This document shows positions 1 through 7,340 of a stretch of 10,617 nucleotides of DNA, one piece after another. Position numbers and translations under genes: made by a program. Positions within the stretch are counted from its first letter, which is position 1. Each line of letters opens with the position of its first letter. Under the pieces are notes generated by a model. It was not told where the DNA came from. It searched no databases and worked only from the letters and a program-made list of their open reading frames with translations. Source of the DNA: Prevotella sp. (GTDB lineage Bacteria; Bacteroidota; Bacteroidia; Bacteroidales; Dysgonomonadaceae); NCBI GenBank assembly GCA_031260865.1, contig JAISKQ010000112.1:1-10617 (forward strand). The letters run 5' to 3'.

Positions 1-1007
1 GTATTCAGCAGGTCGTCGCCTTCGTGTACCTTACCACTCATTACTTTGAAGTAAGAAACTTCTCCCACATGCGGTTCTACCGTTGTTTTGAAGAAAAACA
101 AGCTGGTAGGCGCGTCCGAGTCCGGTTTGATTTCCACGCCGTCTGTACTTACAGGAGCAGGTAAGTCGCGAACGTAAGGAACTACATTACCCAAAAATTC
201 CATTGTACGGCGCACACACATGTCTTTTTCGGCAGACACGCAAAATATGGGGTATAAATCTCTATTTACCAATCCCCAGCGGATACCCATACGCATTTCA
301 TCTTCGGTAAGCGTTCCTTGATCGAAGAATTTCTCCATCAGCGATTCTTCGTTTTCAGCAGCGGCCTCCACTAATTTTTGTTTCAAGGCTCTTGCTTTTT
401 CTCTTTCTTCATCTGGTATATCAAGCACTTCAGGAACTCCGCCTTCGGGTTTCCATCTGTACAACTTATATTTCAACACATCAATCACGGCGTTAAAGCC
501 TTCCCCACAATTAATGGGATATTGTATCTGCACAGCTTTATCGCCATATTCAGCCTGAAGCTGTGATACCACATTGTCAAAATCAGCTTTTGGGTGATCC
601 AGCTGATTGACAATAAATATAACCGGTTTTTGTAATTTCTGAGTATATCTCAACTGGTTGATAGTTCCAACCTCTATTCCATATTGGGCATTGAGCACCA
701 TTAAGGCTGTGTCTGTCACATTAAGAGAAGTAACAACATTTCCGACAAAATCATCAGATCCCGGACAATCAATAAAATTCAGTTTGCGATTCATCCATTC
801 CACAGAGAAAATGCTGGAAAATACTGAATATCCATATTCTTTTTCCACAGGGAAATAGTCCGAGACTGTATTTCCGTCTTTCACACTTCCTCTGCGTTTT
901 ATGACGCCAGCTTCAAAGAGCATGGCCTCGGCGAGAGTGGTTTTGCCAGCTCCCGAACTACCAAGAATAGCGATATTCTTGATTTCTTGAGTTTGGTAGA
1001 TTTTCAT
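1..1007 (-). CDS. Elongation factor G paralogue (EF-G2-like), N-terminal part, cut by window edge
   Basis: About 335 residues are present, starting MKIYQTQEIKN at the ATG complementary to 1005-1007; the C-terminal half lies outside the window. The G domain shows a P-loop GSSGAGKTT (residues 16-24), a switch II motif DCPGSDDF (80-87), NQLD in place of NKxD, and a CVSA motif near residue 250. EF-G domain II begins near the left edge (VSYFKVMSGKVHEGDDLLN). As I recall it, the Bacteroides second EF-G is very similar in sequence; that paralogue is reported to support ribosomal translocation without GTP hydrolysis. Two residues agree with this: the catalytic His of DTPGHVDF is Ser84, and the P-loop Asp of AHxDAGKTT is Gly19. 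It is therefore probably not the housekeeping fusA. It is a cytoplasmic translation factor. The gene is separated from the upstream susCD operon by a terminator, so it is probably transcribed on its own. Confidence 0.93.
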   Translation of the reverse strand, partial: MKIYQTQEIKNIAILGSSGAGKTTLAEAMLFEAGVIKRRGSVKDGNTVSDYFPVEKEYGYSVFSSIFSVEWMNRKLNFIDCPGSDDFVGNVVTSLNVTDTALMVLNAQYGIEVGTINQLRYTQKLQKPVIFIVNQLDHPKADFDNVVSQLQAEYGDKAVQIQYPINCGEGFNAVIDVLKYKLYRWKPEGGVPEVLDIPDEEREKARALKQKLVEAAAENEESLMEKFFDQGTLTEDEMRMGIRWGLVNRDLYPIFCVSAEKDMCVRRTMEFLGNVVPYVRDLPAPVSTDGVEIKPDSDAPTSLFFFKTTVEPHVGEVSYFKVMSGKVHEGDDLLN

Positions 1008-1082
1008 GGCCTAAATGTTTTATAAGTATTAATAATATAATAAGATCTATTACTAAATTACCGCGATTAAAGGCGGCGTTTC

Positions 1083-1090
1083 CAAAATTA
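1083..1090 (-). promoter_or_regulatory. Candidate -7 promoter element for the EF-G2-like gene
   Basis: On the minus strand this reads TAATTTTG, an exact match to the Bacteroides -7 consensus TAnnTTTG, about 75 bp upstream of the EF-G2 start codon. No exact TTTG -33 box lies at the expected distance; the nearest are TTTC at 1106-1109 (15-bp spacer) and TTTA at 1114-1117. The region is AT-rich, so a chance match is possible. Confidence 0.35.
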
Positions 1091-1149
1091 ATAAAATGTT
1101 CTGATGAAATAGTATAAAATACCATGTTATTTAGTTATAAAAATTAAAC

Positions 1150-1283
1150 ATGGAAGAAAAACATACTATTTTAATAGAAGGCGCGATGAAATTGCCCGTT
1201 TTGTAAACGATACAACCTATAAAAATGATTGGAAAGCATCAATAAAAGATAATATTCAACTTACTTTCACCGCTAAAGGATAG
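1150..1283 (+). pseudogene. Possible small coding remnant, unrecognised
   Basis: An ATG at 1150 opens an 18-codon reading frame (MEEKHTILIEGAMKLPVL) that stops at 1206. A second frame is open without an ATG across the same stretch and ends at a TAG at 1281-1283. It reads RRRDEIARFVNDTTYKNDW and continues KASIKDNIQLTFTAKG, which has a protein-like composition. A single frameshift near 1180 would join the two into about 45 residues. This could be a decayed small gene or a piece of a larger one left by rearrangement. I do not recognise either peptide. It could also be chance open frame in AT-rich DNA. Confidence 0.2.
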
Positions 1284-1323
1284 AAGCGCCGAAAGCTAAT
1301 CGGCGGTTGACTGAAAAAAAGTA

Positions 1324-1351
1324 AGGGCTGTCCTACTTTTAGGACAGCCCT
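1324..1351 (-). terminator. Rho-independent terminator of the susCD operon
   Basis: A perfect 12-bp stem (AGGGCTGTCCTA at 1324-1335, TAGGACAGCCCT at 1340-1351) encloses a 4-nt loop. On the minus strand the stem is followed by TACTTTTTTT, a good U-tract, and it lies 37 bp after the susD stop codon. On the plus strand the bases after the stem are A-rich, so the terminator is directional. A closely related hairpin follows the ECF operon at 10479-10504. Confidence 0.85.
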
Positions 1352-1387
1352 ACTAAAAAAAGCTATAATAAGGTTGGAAAATTTTAA

Positions 1388-2989
1388 TTAATTAGCAAGT
1401 CCTTTTGCCAATGGATTGTAATCCGTTTCTAACAAAGGAATCATCCACGTTTGTTTGTTCTTTTCTTCCGGACCAAACTCTCCATTATAATTAATGTGGT
1501 AGTTGCCGCCTTTACCGTATGACTTATGTATAATCTTGTCATTCCAGCGTTTTGTCATAAACCAGTCGAAACCTTCGCCCCAGAGTTCGATTTGAGACAT
1601 AAATTTGATTTTTTCAAACAAAGCGGCGCCTGTTTCCGTGCAAGTAAAATTAGGGTCACGACCTGAGTCTTTGGTCAATTCAACCAATAGTTGTTGGGCG
1701 CGTGTCGCACCCGCCGGAGTGCCTAATTTACATTGCGCTTCCGCTTCGATCAAATACATTTCGGAAGAACGGAAAAAGTTCAAATACCCAATGCCGGGAG
1801 TGGCTTTGCAGGCAATCTTAAATTGCATATACTCAAATATTCGATTAGAGTTCAACGCTGATCCGGAAACTTTTGCTTTAACAAAATCCAATAAAGGTTT
1901 ATTAGCCGCGTTATCAAGCACCATTCCGTTTGTAGCGTTAGTGCTATAGCCGGTGGCGTCCAAGAATAACGCTTTGCGAATATCCGTCGCCGGAATCTGT
2001 TCGTAATAGCTTTTCTCTATACATTTGGTACTTGCCGTACTCCTTGCCGCGTAACCATCATACGCGATGTTGGCATGGTAAGAATAGTAAGCCATGGTTT
2101 GATCCGCGGAGGTATAACCACCCCAAATCCATTCCCTGTTTACATCGAAGAAACCGGCTTTATATTCCGCCACGGTCATCAAAGGATAACCTGCGCGGGC
2201 TTTTACCGCCATTTCAATGGCTTTCGCGTAGTCCAGTTTATTGATGGCGGCGCGGGCATAAGTCGCGTAAGCCACGTTGATGGTCGGCGTCCAAAAATCA
2301 TCTTTGTCTCTTTGCCAACCGGAAGTTGTAAACAAACTGATGGCTTCATCCAAATCATCATAGATTTGCTTGTAAGTATCAGCCATGGTAGATAAAGCCA
2401 GCGATGTAACTGTCGGTTCGACACGAAGCACGATAGCAGGCGTGGCGCCATTGTTGGAATCCGCCCAGCGGTTTCCATAGAGTTGCACCAACTGAGTGAA
2501 CGCATAAGCGCGATAAGTGAACGCTTGCGCTTTAAGGCGTTGTTTTTCGGAATCCGGTCCGGTAGCGTCATCCACATATTTCAATACGGAATTGGCATTA
2601 CTCACGATTTGGTAATAATACCACCACGGATAAGAGGTGATGGGCGAACTGGTGTTGTCATGCAAATTTCCGGACGCGACATCTACCGTAGGTCCATAGC
2701 TTCCACTGGTTCCCGCGGGAATAGTCATCGTGTTTCCTGTAAAATCGCCATACCAAAGTTTAATGCCGGCTTCTCCGCCGAGTCCTTGCTGATAAACACT
2801 TGTGCTACTTGGATTACGAACCATAATCCTCGCTAAACCATTAACAACCATAGCTGCGTTTTCCGTTGTTTCAAACGCGGTGGCGGCGCCTGTCGCATTT
2901 GTCGGCGCGGTGTTTAAATAGTCATCCGAGCATCCCATAAAAGCTATGAGTAATGCTGCCATGAATATATTATTTAATATCTTTTTCAT
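1388..2989 (-). CDS. SusD/RagB-family surface glycan- or nutrient-binding lipoprotein
   Basis: 533 residues, normal for SusD/RagB proteins. A lipoprotein signal peptide ends at Cys20 (lipobox FMGC). The mature N-terminus CSDDYLNT carries acidic residues right after the cysteine, as in Bacteroidota surface-export signals, so the protein probably sits on the cell surface. Family features visible are the N-terminal YYYQIVSNANSVLKYVDD helix (about residues 125-145), the TPR-like segment AQAFTYRAYAFTQLVQLYGNRW (about 155-175), and the C-terminal IELWGEGFDWFMTKRWND block (about 475-495). SusD proteins form the lid on the SusC barrel and capture the ligand. The gene lies 37 bp downstream of susC in the same operon and is followed directly by a terminator, so this operon contains no enzyme. 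The ligand (glycan, peptide or other) cannot be told from the sequence. Confidence 0.95.
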   Translation of the reverse strand: MKKILNNIFMAALLIAFMGCSDDYLNTAPTNATGAATAFETTENAAMVVNGLARIMVRNPSSTSVYQQGLGGEAGIKLWYGDFTGNTMTIPAGTSGSYGPTVDVASGNLHDNTSSPITSYPWWYYYQIVSNANSVLKYVDDATGPDSEKQRLKAQAFTYRAYAFTQLVQLYGNRWADSNNGATPAIVLRVEPTVTSLALSTMADTYKQIYDDLDEAISLFTTSGWQRDKDDFWTPTINVAYATYARAAINKLDYAKAIEMAVKARAGYPLMTVAEYKAGFFDVNREWIWGGYTSADQTMAYYSYHANIAYDGYAARSTASTKCIEKSYYEQIPATDIRKALFLDATGYSTNATNGMVLDNAANKPLLDFVKAKVSGSALNSNRIFEYMQFKIACKATPGIGYLNFFRSSEMYLIEAEAQCKLGTPAGATRAQQLLVELTKDSGRDPNFTCTETGAALFEKIKFMSQIELWGEGFDWFMTKRWNDKIIHKSYGKGGNYHINYNGEFGPEEKNKQTWMIPLLETDYNPLAKGLAN

Positions 2990-2995
2990 ATATTT

Positions 2996-3030
2996 TTTTA
3001 TTTTATTAGCCTGTCGTTTTATTTTATTAG
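2996..3030. repeat. 14-bp direct repeat at the susC/susD junction
   Basis: TTTTATTTTATTAG occurs exactly twice, at 2996-3009 and 3017-3030, a 21-bp period. One copy overlaps the susC stop codon; the other sits just upstream of the susD start, in the position of an A-rich leader (AATAAAATAAAA on the coding strand). It looks like a small tandem duplication. Confidence 0.7.
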
Positions 3031-6000
3031 AAATCTACTTTTATTCCCAGAGAAACCACGCGAGGCGTAGAAGCTTGATAGTCCACATTACCATTAAAAC
3101 TCATTTGAGAATTTAATCCCTTGCGAGCGGTAAATAAATATAAATTCTCAGCGGTAACGTTTACACGGACAGCTGATAAATCCAACTGTTTAATCCAGTT
3201 TTTAGGCAAAGAGTAACTCAAATTGATGTTCTTAAACATCAAATAAGACCCATTGACCAACCAGCGATTGGACATCTCGTTGTTTTCTGTGTGCATCGAC
3301 GAGCCATTAATAACCGGTATGCCTTTCGGATCTATCCGGTTAGGAGAAGTTTCCGTCATTCCTTCCGGAACGCCATTCCACGAGTTCAAAATATCTTTAT
3401 GTAACGCAAATGGCGTACTCAAGTTCATCAATTCCCTATAAGGAGCGTCATACACCTTGTTGCCTAAAGCATAAGTGAATATGAGATCCAAAGCGATACC
3501 TTTGTAATTGATGCCTGTGGAAAAATTACCCATCAGTTTAGGAATAGCCGAACCTGAAAAATCGCGTTTGGCGTAAGTGGTAGAATAGACATAGTCCATG
3601 CCGTTGATATTCACGCGCTTGTCGGCCGGAACCAAAGTTCGTGTTTCTCCGGGTATTGCCGCGTCGGCAACGTAACAACCCTCTGTGTCCAACTCATACA
3701 ATGAACGTCCTGACATTTGATCCACTCCGACAAATTGATATGTCCAAAAATCATAGAGGCTGTGTCCTTCTGTGTATTTTTTTGTACCGTTGATGATGCC
3801 ATAATAAGGAGGCTGTTTATTTTGATCCGGCAATGTCAAAATTTTATTTTTAAGAGCGGTCGCGTTCAAGCCCGCGTGCCAACTGAAATCTTTTGTACGT
3901 ATAATCTCCGCGTCGAGGTTCAACTCGAAACCCCTATTTGCCACACTACCTATATTCTGAGTAACGGAAGGAGACCTGCCATCATAGAACGCGCCTGCCG
4001 ATTGAGGTAGATTGACGTCGAATAACAAATCGCGCGAACGTTTGTCAAAATATTCCAAAGAGAAATTAAAGCGATCAAACACGCGGCCATCCAAGGCAAG
4101 CCCAAAAGAAGTGGATGCTTCCCATTTAATATTCAAAGATTCCAATTGCGATTTAACTAAAGCGCCCTTTCCTCCATTTTTGAGGATTTCATATAGAGCC
4201 ATATAACCATAAGTACCCACGCTGGCGTCATTCCCTGTTTCTCCATAATTGGCGCGCAGTTTCAGATAATTCACGTTTTCTATATCTTTCATAAACGGTT
4301 CTTTTGATACCTCCCAAGCGGCACCCACTGAAAAGAAATTACCCCAGCGATTTTTTACATAAAACCGGGAAGAACCATCCCGACGGAAAGAGCCGTCTAA
4401 ATAATACTTCTCATCATAATTGAGTTGTACCCTGGACAGATATGATTCGGTACGACGGTTGTCGGTATAACCACCCAAAGAGCGAATACTTGTGAAGTTC
4501 ACCATGTCGGGTATCCCCGCGAATATTTCTTCTCCCTTTGATCCGTTGGAATATACTCTATTGTAAGAGAAATTTTCATGCGCGGCTAAAACATCTATAT
4601 GATACAAATCATTGATTGCTTTGCTGTAGGTCAACTGTTGCAGGAAAGTATAAGTTTTGTACCTGTAATTCTGAAATTCGGCACGACCGTTATACGTTTT
4701 ACCATCTTCAACCAAAGCGCTTTCATAAACATCCCTTTGGTCTATTTGCGTATCTAAACTGCCGGATACTTTCGCGCGAAAATCCTTCAAGAACGTGATT
4801 TCAGCAAAGATATTTCCTGAAATTGTCTTACGTGTGCGGTCATTTTTGTTCAGTTCATCGTGCCAGATAATATTTCTGCCTGAATGTTGAGGACGAGCCG
4901 AATTGTCATCGTATATTTTCTGTCCGGACGCGTCTAAGACATAATCACCGGTAGCCGCGTCGTGCACATGCACCGGATAAATAGGAGCCATGATACGCGC
5001 TATATAAAACAAGCCGTTTACGCCGCCGCCATCGACCATATTGGATTGCAATTGGTCACTGCCGGATATATTGAACCCTGTCCTAAACCAGTTGGTTGGA
5101 GCCATATTGACTTTCGCGCGTCCGCTAAAGCGTTTAAATTGCGCGTTCGGAGTATAGCCCTTCTGGTCTAAATAACCCGCGGAAAAATAATAATCCGATT
5201 TGGCGCCGATTCGTCCGTCACCCGACATGATGTATTCTTGGCGATGACCATTGCGAGTACCCGCGTCAAACCAATCCAAATCACCTTTGTAGCCATCTCT
5301 GACTTGCGCTTGGAATTTACCATTGGCATCAAACAGCTGATCATTCGCTTTGTCGAAGATATTGTATTTGTAATAGTTGGAAACAATGGTCTCGTTGGTT
5401 CGGGCATTAGCGTCTGCTAACGTCAGCGTATTATCTGTGGACATTAGTCTGTTACGTTCGCTAATCCATGTTGTTTCCATCCATTGAGGAATGCCTAACA
5501 AGTCATATTCCGGCAGGCTTCTTGAGTCAAATCCCTGATTCATAGTCAAGGTAATGTGTGGTTTTTCGCTGTTACCCCGTTTGGTGGTGATCAAAATAAC
5601 CCCGTTAGCGGCGCGGTTACCGTAAATAGCAGCCGATGAAGCATCTTTCAATACCGACATTTCCGCTATATCCGCGGCGTTTAAGTCAGACAGGTTTCCT
5701 TCGTAAACAAAGCCATCCACCACATATAAAGGGGCGTTGCTCCCGTTTACAGAACCAAAACCGCGAATACGAACCGATGATGACGAGCCGGGTTGTCCGG
5801 TTTCACTTTGCACCATAATCCCCATTTTACCTTCCAATAGCGAGGCTATATTGGTTGTCGGTCGTTGTTCAATGGATTTGGCGTCAAGGGAAGTTACCGC
5901 GCCGGTCAAGGCGCTCCTTTTAGACACCCCATAAGCCACAGAAATAACTACTTCCTCTAATGCGGTTGCATTTGGACTCAGTGTTACCTTTACATTTGTT

Positions 6001-6254
6001 CCGGCGGCTATTTCTTTGTCGGCATAGCCGATAAACTTCACGGTTAATGTGTTAGCGTTACTTGGCACATTAAAATTAAACGCGCCGTTAACGTCGGTAG
6101 CCGTCCCGACGGTTGTGCCTTTAACTATTACCGACGCTCCGATAACCGGCTCGCCCGTTTCGTCCACAACCACCCCGGACACATGTTTGTCTTGGGCAAT
6201 CGCTATCCCTATGCTTATAAAAAAGCATGTTAAAAATAAACTCAGTTTTTTCAT
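3027..6254 (-). CDS. SusC/RagA-family TonB-dependent outer-membrane transporter
   Basis: 1075 residues, typical for SusC. A Sec signal peptide covers residues 1-20 or so (ending GIAIAQ). Next comes a carboxypeptidase-regulatory-like beta-sandwich at about 24-93 (HVSGVVVDETGEPVIGASV onward), then a TonB-box-like stretch EEVVISVAYG at about 100-109. The plug domain at about 113-228 has the SusC signatures NAPLYVVDGF and LKDASSAAIYGNRAANGVIL. The rest is the 22-strand barrel, ending in Phe (SLGIKVDF), the usual outer-membrane assembly signal. There is no extra N-terminal STN domain, so it is a pure transporter and not a sigma/anti-sigma signalling receptor. It should work with the downstream SusD lipoprotein to import a bulky nutrient using TonB-ExbBD energy. 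The reading frame is intact, and the start is supported by the signal peptide. Confidence 0.97.
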   Translation of the reverse strand: MKKLSLFLTCFFISIGIAIAQDKHVSGVVVDETGEPVIGASVIVKGTTVGTATDVNGAFNFNVPSNANTLTVKFIGYADKEIAAGTNVKVTLSPNATALEEVVISVAYGVSKRSALTGAVTSLDAKSIEQRPTTNIASLLEGKMGIMVQSETGQPGSSSSVRIRGFGSVNGSNAPLYVVDGFVYEGNLSDLNAADIAEMSVLKDASSAAIYGNRAANGVILITTKRGNSEKPHITLTMNQGFDSRSLPEYDLLGIPQWMETTWISERNRLMSTDNTLTLADANARTNETIVSNYYKYNIFDKANDQLFDANGKFQAQVRDGYKGDLDWFDAGTRNGHRQEYIMSGDGRIGAKSDYYFSAGYLDQKGYTPNAQFKRFSGRAKVNMAPTNWFRTGFNISGSDQLQSNMVDGGGVNGLFYIARIMAPIYPVHVHDAATGDYVLDASGQKIYDDNSARPQHSGRNIIWHDELNKNDRTRKTISGNIFAEITFLKDFRAKVSGSLDTQIDQRDVYESALVEDGKTYNGRAEFQNYRYKTYTFLQQLTYSKAINDLYHIDVLAAHENFSYNRVYSNGSKGEEIFAGIPDMVNFTSIRSLGGYTDNRRTESYLSRVQLNYDEKYYLDGSFRRDGSSRFYVKNRWGNFFSVGAAWEVSKEPFMKDIENVNYLKLRANYGETGNDASVGTYGYMALYEILKNGGKGALVKSQLESLNIKWEASTSFGLALDGRVFDRFNFSLEYFDKRSRDLLFDVNLPQSAGAFYDGRSPSVTQNIGSVANRGFELNLDAEIIRTKDFSWHAGLNATALKNKILTLPDQNKQPPYYGIINGTKKYTEGHSLYDFWTYQFVGVDQMSGRSLYELDTEGCYVADAAIPGETRTLVPADKRVNINGMDYVYSTTYAKRDFSGSAIPKLMGNFSTGINYKGIALDLIFTYALGNKVYDAPYRELMNLSTPFALHKDILNSWNGVPEGMTETSPNRIDPKGIPVINGSSMHTENNEMSNRWLVNGSYLMFKNINLSYSLPKNWIKQLDLSAVRVNVTAENLYLFTARKGLNSQMSFNGNVDYQASTPRVVSLGIKVDF

Positions 6255-6308
6255 GAATTTGTTAATAGATTTAATATATTAATACAATCGAACTAATGAT
6301 CTAAGGGA

Positions 6309-6332
6309 TACCTTTTCAATACAAAAAAGGTA
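6309..6332 (-). other. Hairpin in the susC 5' leader
   Basis: A perfect 8-bp inverted repeat (TACCTTTT at 6309-6316, AAAAGGTA at 6325-6332) with an 8-nt loop lies about 55 nt upstream of the susC start codon. No U-tract follows it on the minus strand, so it is not an obvious terminator. It could be an mRNA structure in the leader or an operator site. Confidence 0.4.
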
Positions 6333-6453
6333 AGCAATTTGAGTAATAAAGCCGATTAGCTATAGCGGCATTTTAGTGTTTACAGGGGGCTTACAGAAGA
6401 GTCCTGACTTTTTCTTAATTAACATTTGTTTTGCTTATTTTATAAAAACGCTG

Positions 6454-6483
6454 CAAATATAGATGAAATATTTGGACTACAAA
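6454..6483 (-). promoter_or_regulatory. Candidate susC promoter (Bacteroides type)
   Basis: Read on the minus strand, a TTTG -33 box (6480-6483) and a TATATTTG -7 box (6454-6461, exact TAnnTTTG) are separated by 18 bp, close to the usual spacing of about 19 bp. Transcription would start near 6446, giving a leader of about 190 nt before the susC ATG. It is the best match to the consensus upstream of susC. Confidence 0.5.
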
Positions 6484-6704
6484 AAAAGTGAAGACATTAT
6501 TTTAGTTTTAATAAAAAAAATGAGCTTTCGGCTTTCAATTGTTGACTGCCGGCTGTTTTCTGAAAAGAGGCGACATCGCTGCTTTATAATTAATAAGTAT
6601 TTAAGTGTTAAATGAATAATATCATATATAGCCTGCGCTAAATAGAAATAGCGATGCGTAGACCATGTCTCGGGGCTGCAAGGACTTTTTTTGCACAACA
6701 TAGT

Positions 6705-6807
6705 CATAGTATATGACAAAAAATATTACAAAATCTTATATTGCCCTTGCGGGGCAACATAATAAGCCTTTTAAATATATATAAAATGTTTTTTGTCATG
6801 TACTATG
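6705..6807. repeat. Long hairpin/palindromic element with 23-bp inverted repeats
   Basis: Bases 6705-6727 and 6785-6807 are inverted repeats of 23 bp (left arm begins CATAGTATATGAC) with only two differences, both of which give U-G pairs in a plus-strand transcript. A second nested hairpin with stem TTGCCC/GGGCAA (6741-6746, 6752-6757) occupies the 57-nt centre, supported by a CTTAT/ATAAG pairing outside it. The left-arm sequence CATAGTATATG recurs in direct orientation at 6811-6821. It may be a MITE- or REP-like element, or a structured RNA. Confidence 0.7.
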
Positions 6808-7253
6808 CAACATAGTATATGCAGCACGTGCCCTTTGCCCGAAGATGAGATTATATACCAATAAAGGTGTTTTAACTTTTTATAACATAAATCACTGCCC
6901 GCAAACGGCTAAAAACCGTCATCTCTTTTTTACAAAATTATCTTATATATGAGTGGAAAGTTTTGAGTAATAAGTTTTGAGTTTACAAGCGTGCAAGTGT
7001 ACAAGAGTTCTAGTAAGCTAGTAAACTTGAAATCTAGTACACTTAAAAACTGTTACTTTTGTCACTTTTTGTAATTAGCCGTTGGCTTTTCTCTGTTGAT
7101 TGCTCAACGAAAAGAGGTCTTTGATACAATGAAGAGGAAGTTATAAGTATTGAGTTGAAAGTTATAAGCCAAATAAAAAATAGATAAGAACAAAGAGTTG
7201 TTACTTTTGTTACTTTTGTCACTTTTTCTACAAATTAGCTGTTAGCTACTCAT

Positions 7254-7290
7254 TGAAGACTGAAATCTTGCCCGAAGGGCAACATCTTCA
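7254..7290. repeat. Composite hairpin with TTGCCC/GGGCAA stem
   Basis: An inner perfect stem TTGCCC-GAA-GGGCAA (7268-7282) is flanked by an outer stem TGAAGA/TCTTCA (7254-7259, 7285-7290). The same six-base stem forms the centre of the element at 6705-6807, which suggests a dispersed hairpin family. Confidence 0.5.
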
Positions 7291-7340
7291 TAACCATATG
7301 CAAGCGAAGCGCGGCTTACGGTGAATGAAATAAAGGGACA

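Larger units (their letters stand above)
1008..1387. other. Intergenic region between EF-G2-like gene and susD
   Basis: This 380-bp gap holds a candidate EF-G2 promoter near 1083-1110, a short possible coding remnant on the plus strand (about 1115-1283), a small hairpin CGCCG/CGGCG at about 1288-1305, and the strong susCD terminator at 1324-1351. I see no RNA gene and no full-length protein gene. Confidence 0.6.

Noticed and set aside
1288..1305. Second terminator (CGCCG/CGGCG hairpin)
   Set aside because: The stem is only five base pairs and is not followed by a T-tract on either strand; the strong terminator at 1324-1351 explains the end of susCD.
2203..2577. 124-codon minus-strand frame and several plus-strand frames inside susD
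   Set aside because: They are out-of-frame shadows within the intact 533-residue SusD reading frame.
3027..6254. SusC as the signalling receptor for the adjacent ECF sigma factor
   Set aside because: The protein has no N-terminal STN domain ahead of its carboxypeptidase-like domain, and the sigma gene is in a separate, divergent operon about 1.8 kb away.
6477..6719. Open frame of 80 codons on the minus strand
   Set aside because: It covers the susC promoter candidate and one arm of the foldback. The peptide has no recognisable domain or signal, so it is most likely chance or a repeat-derived spurious frame.
6728..6784. Invertible promoter switch for susC
   Set aside because: The segment between the inverted repeats is only 57 bp, holds no clear TTTG/TAnnTTTG pair, and lies upstream of a separate fixed promoter candidate. 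No recombinase gene is visible. It is kept only as a low-weight idea about the repeats.
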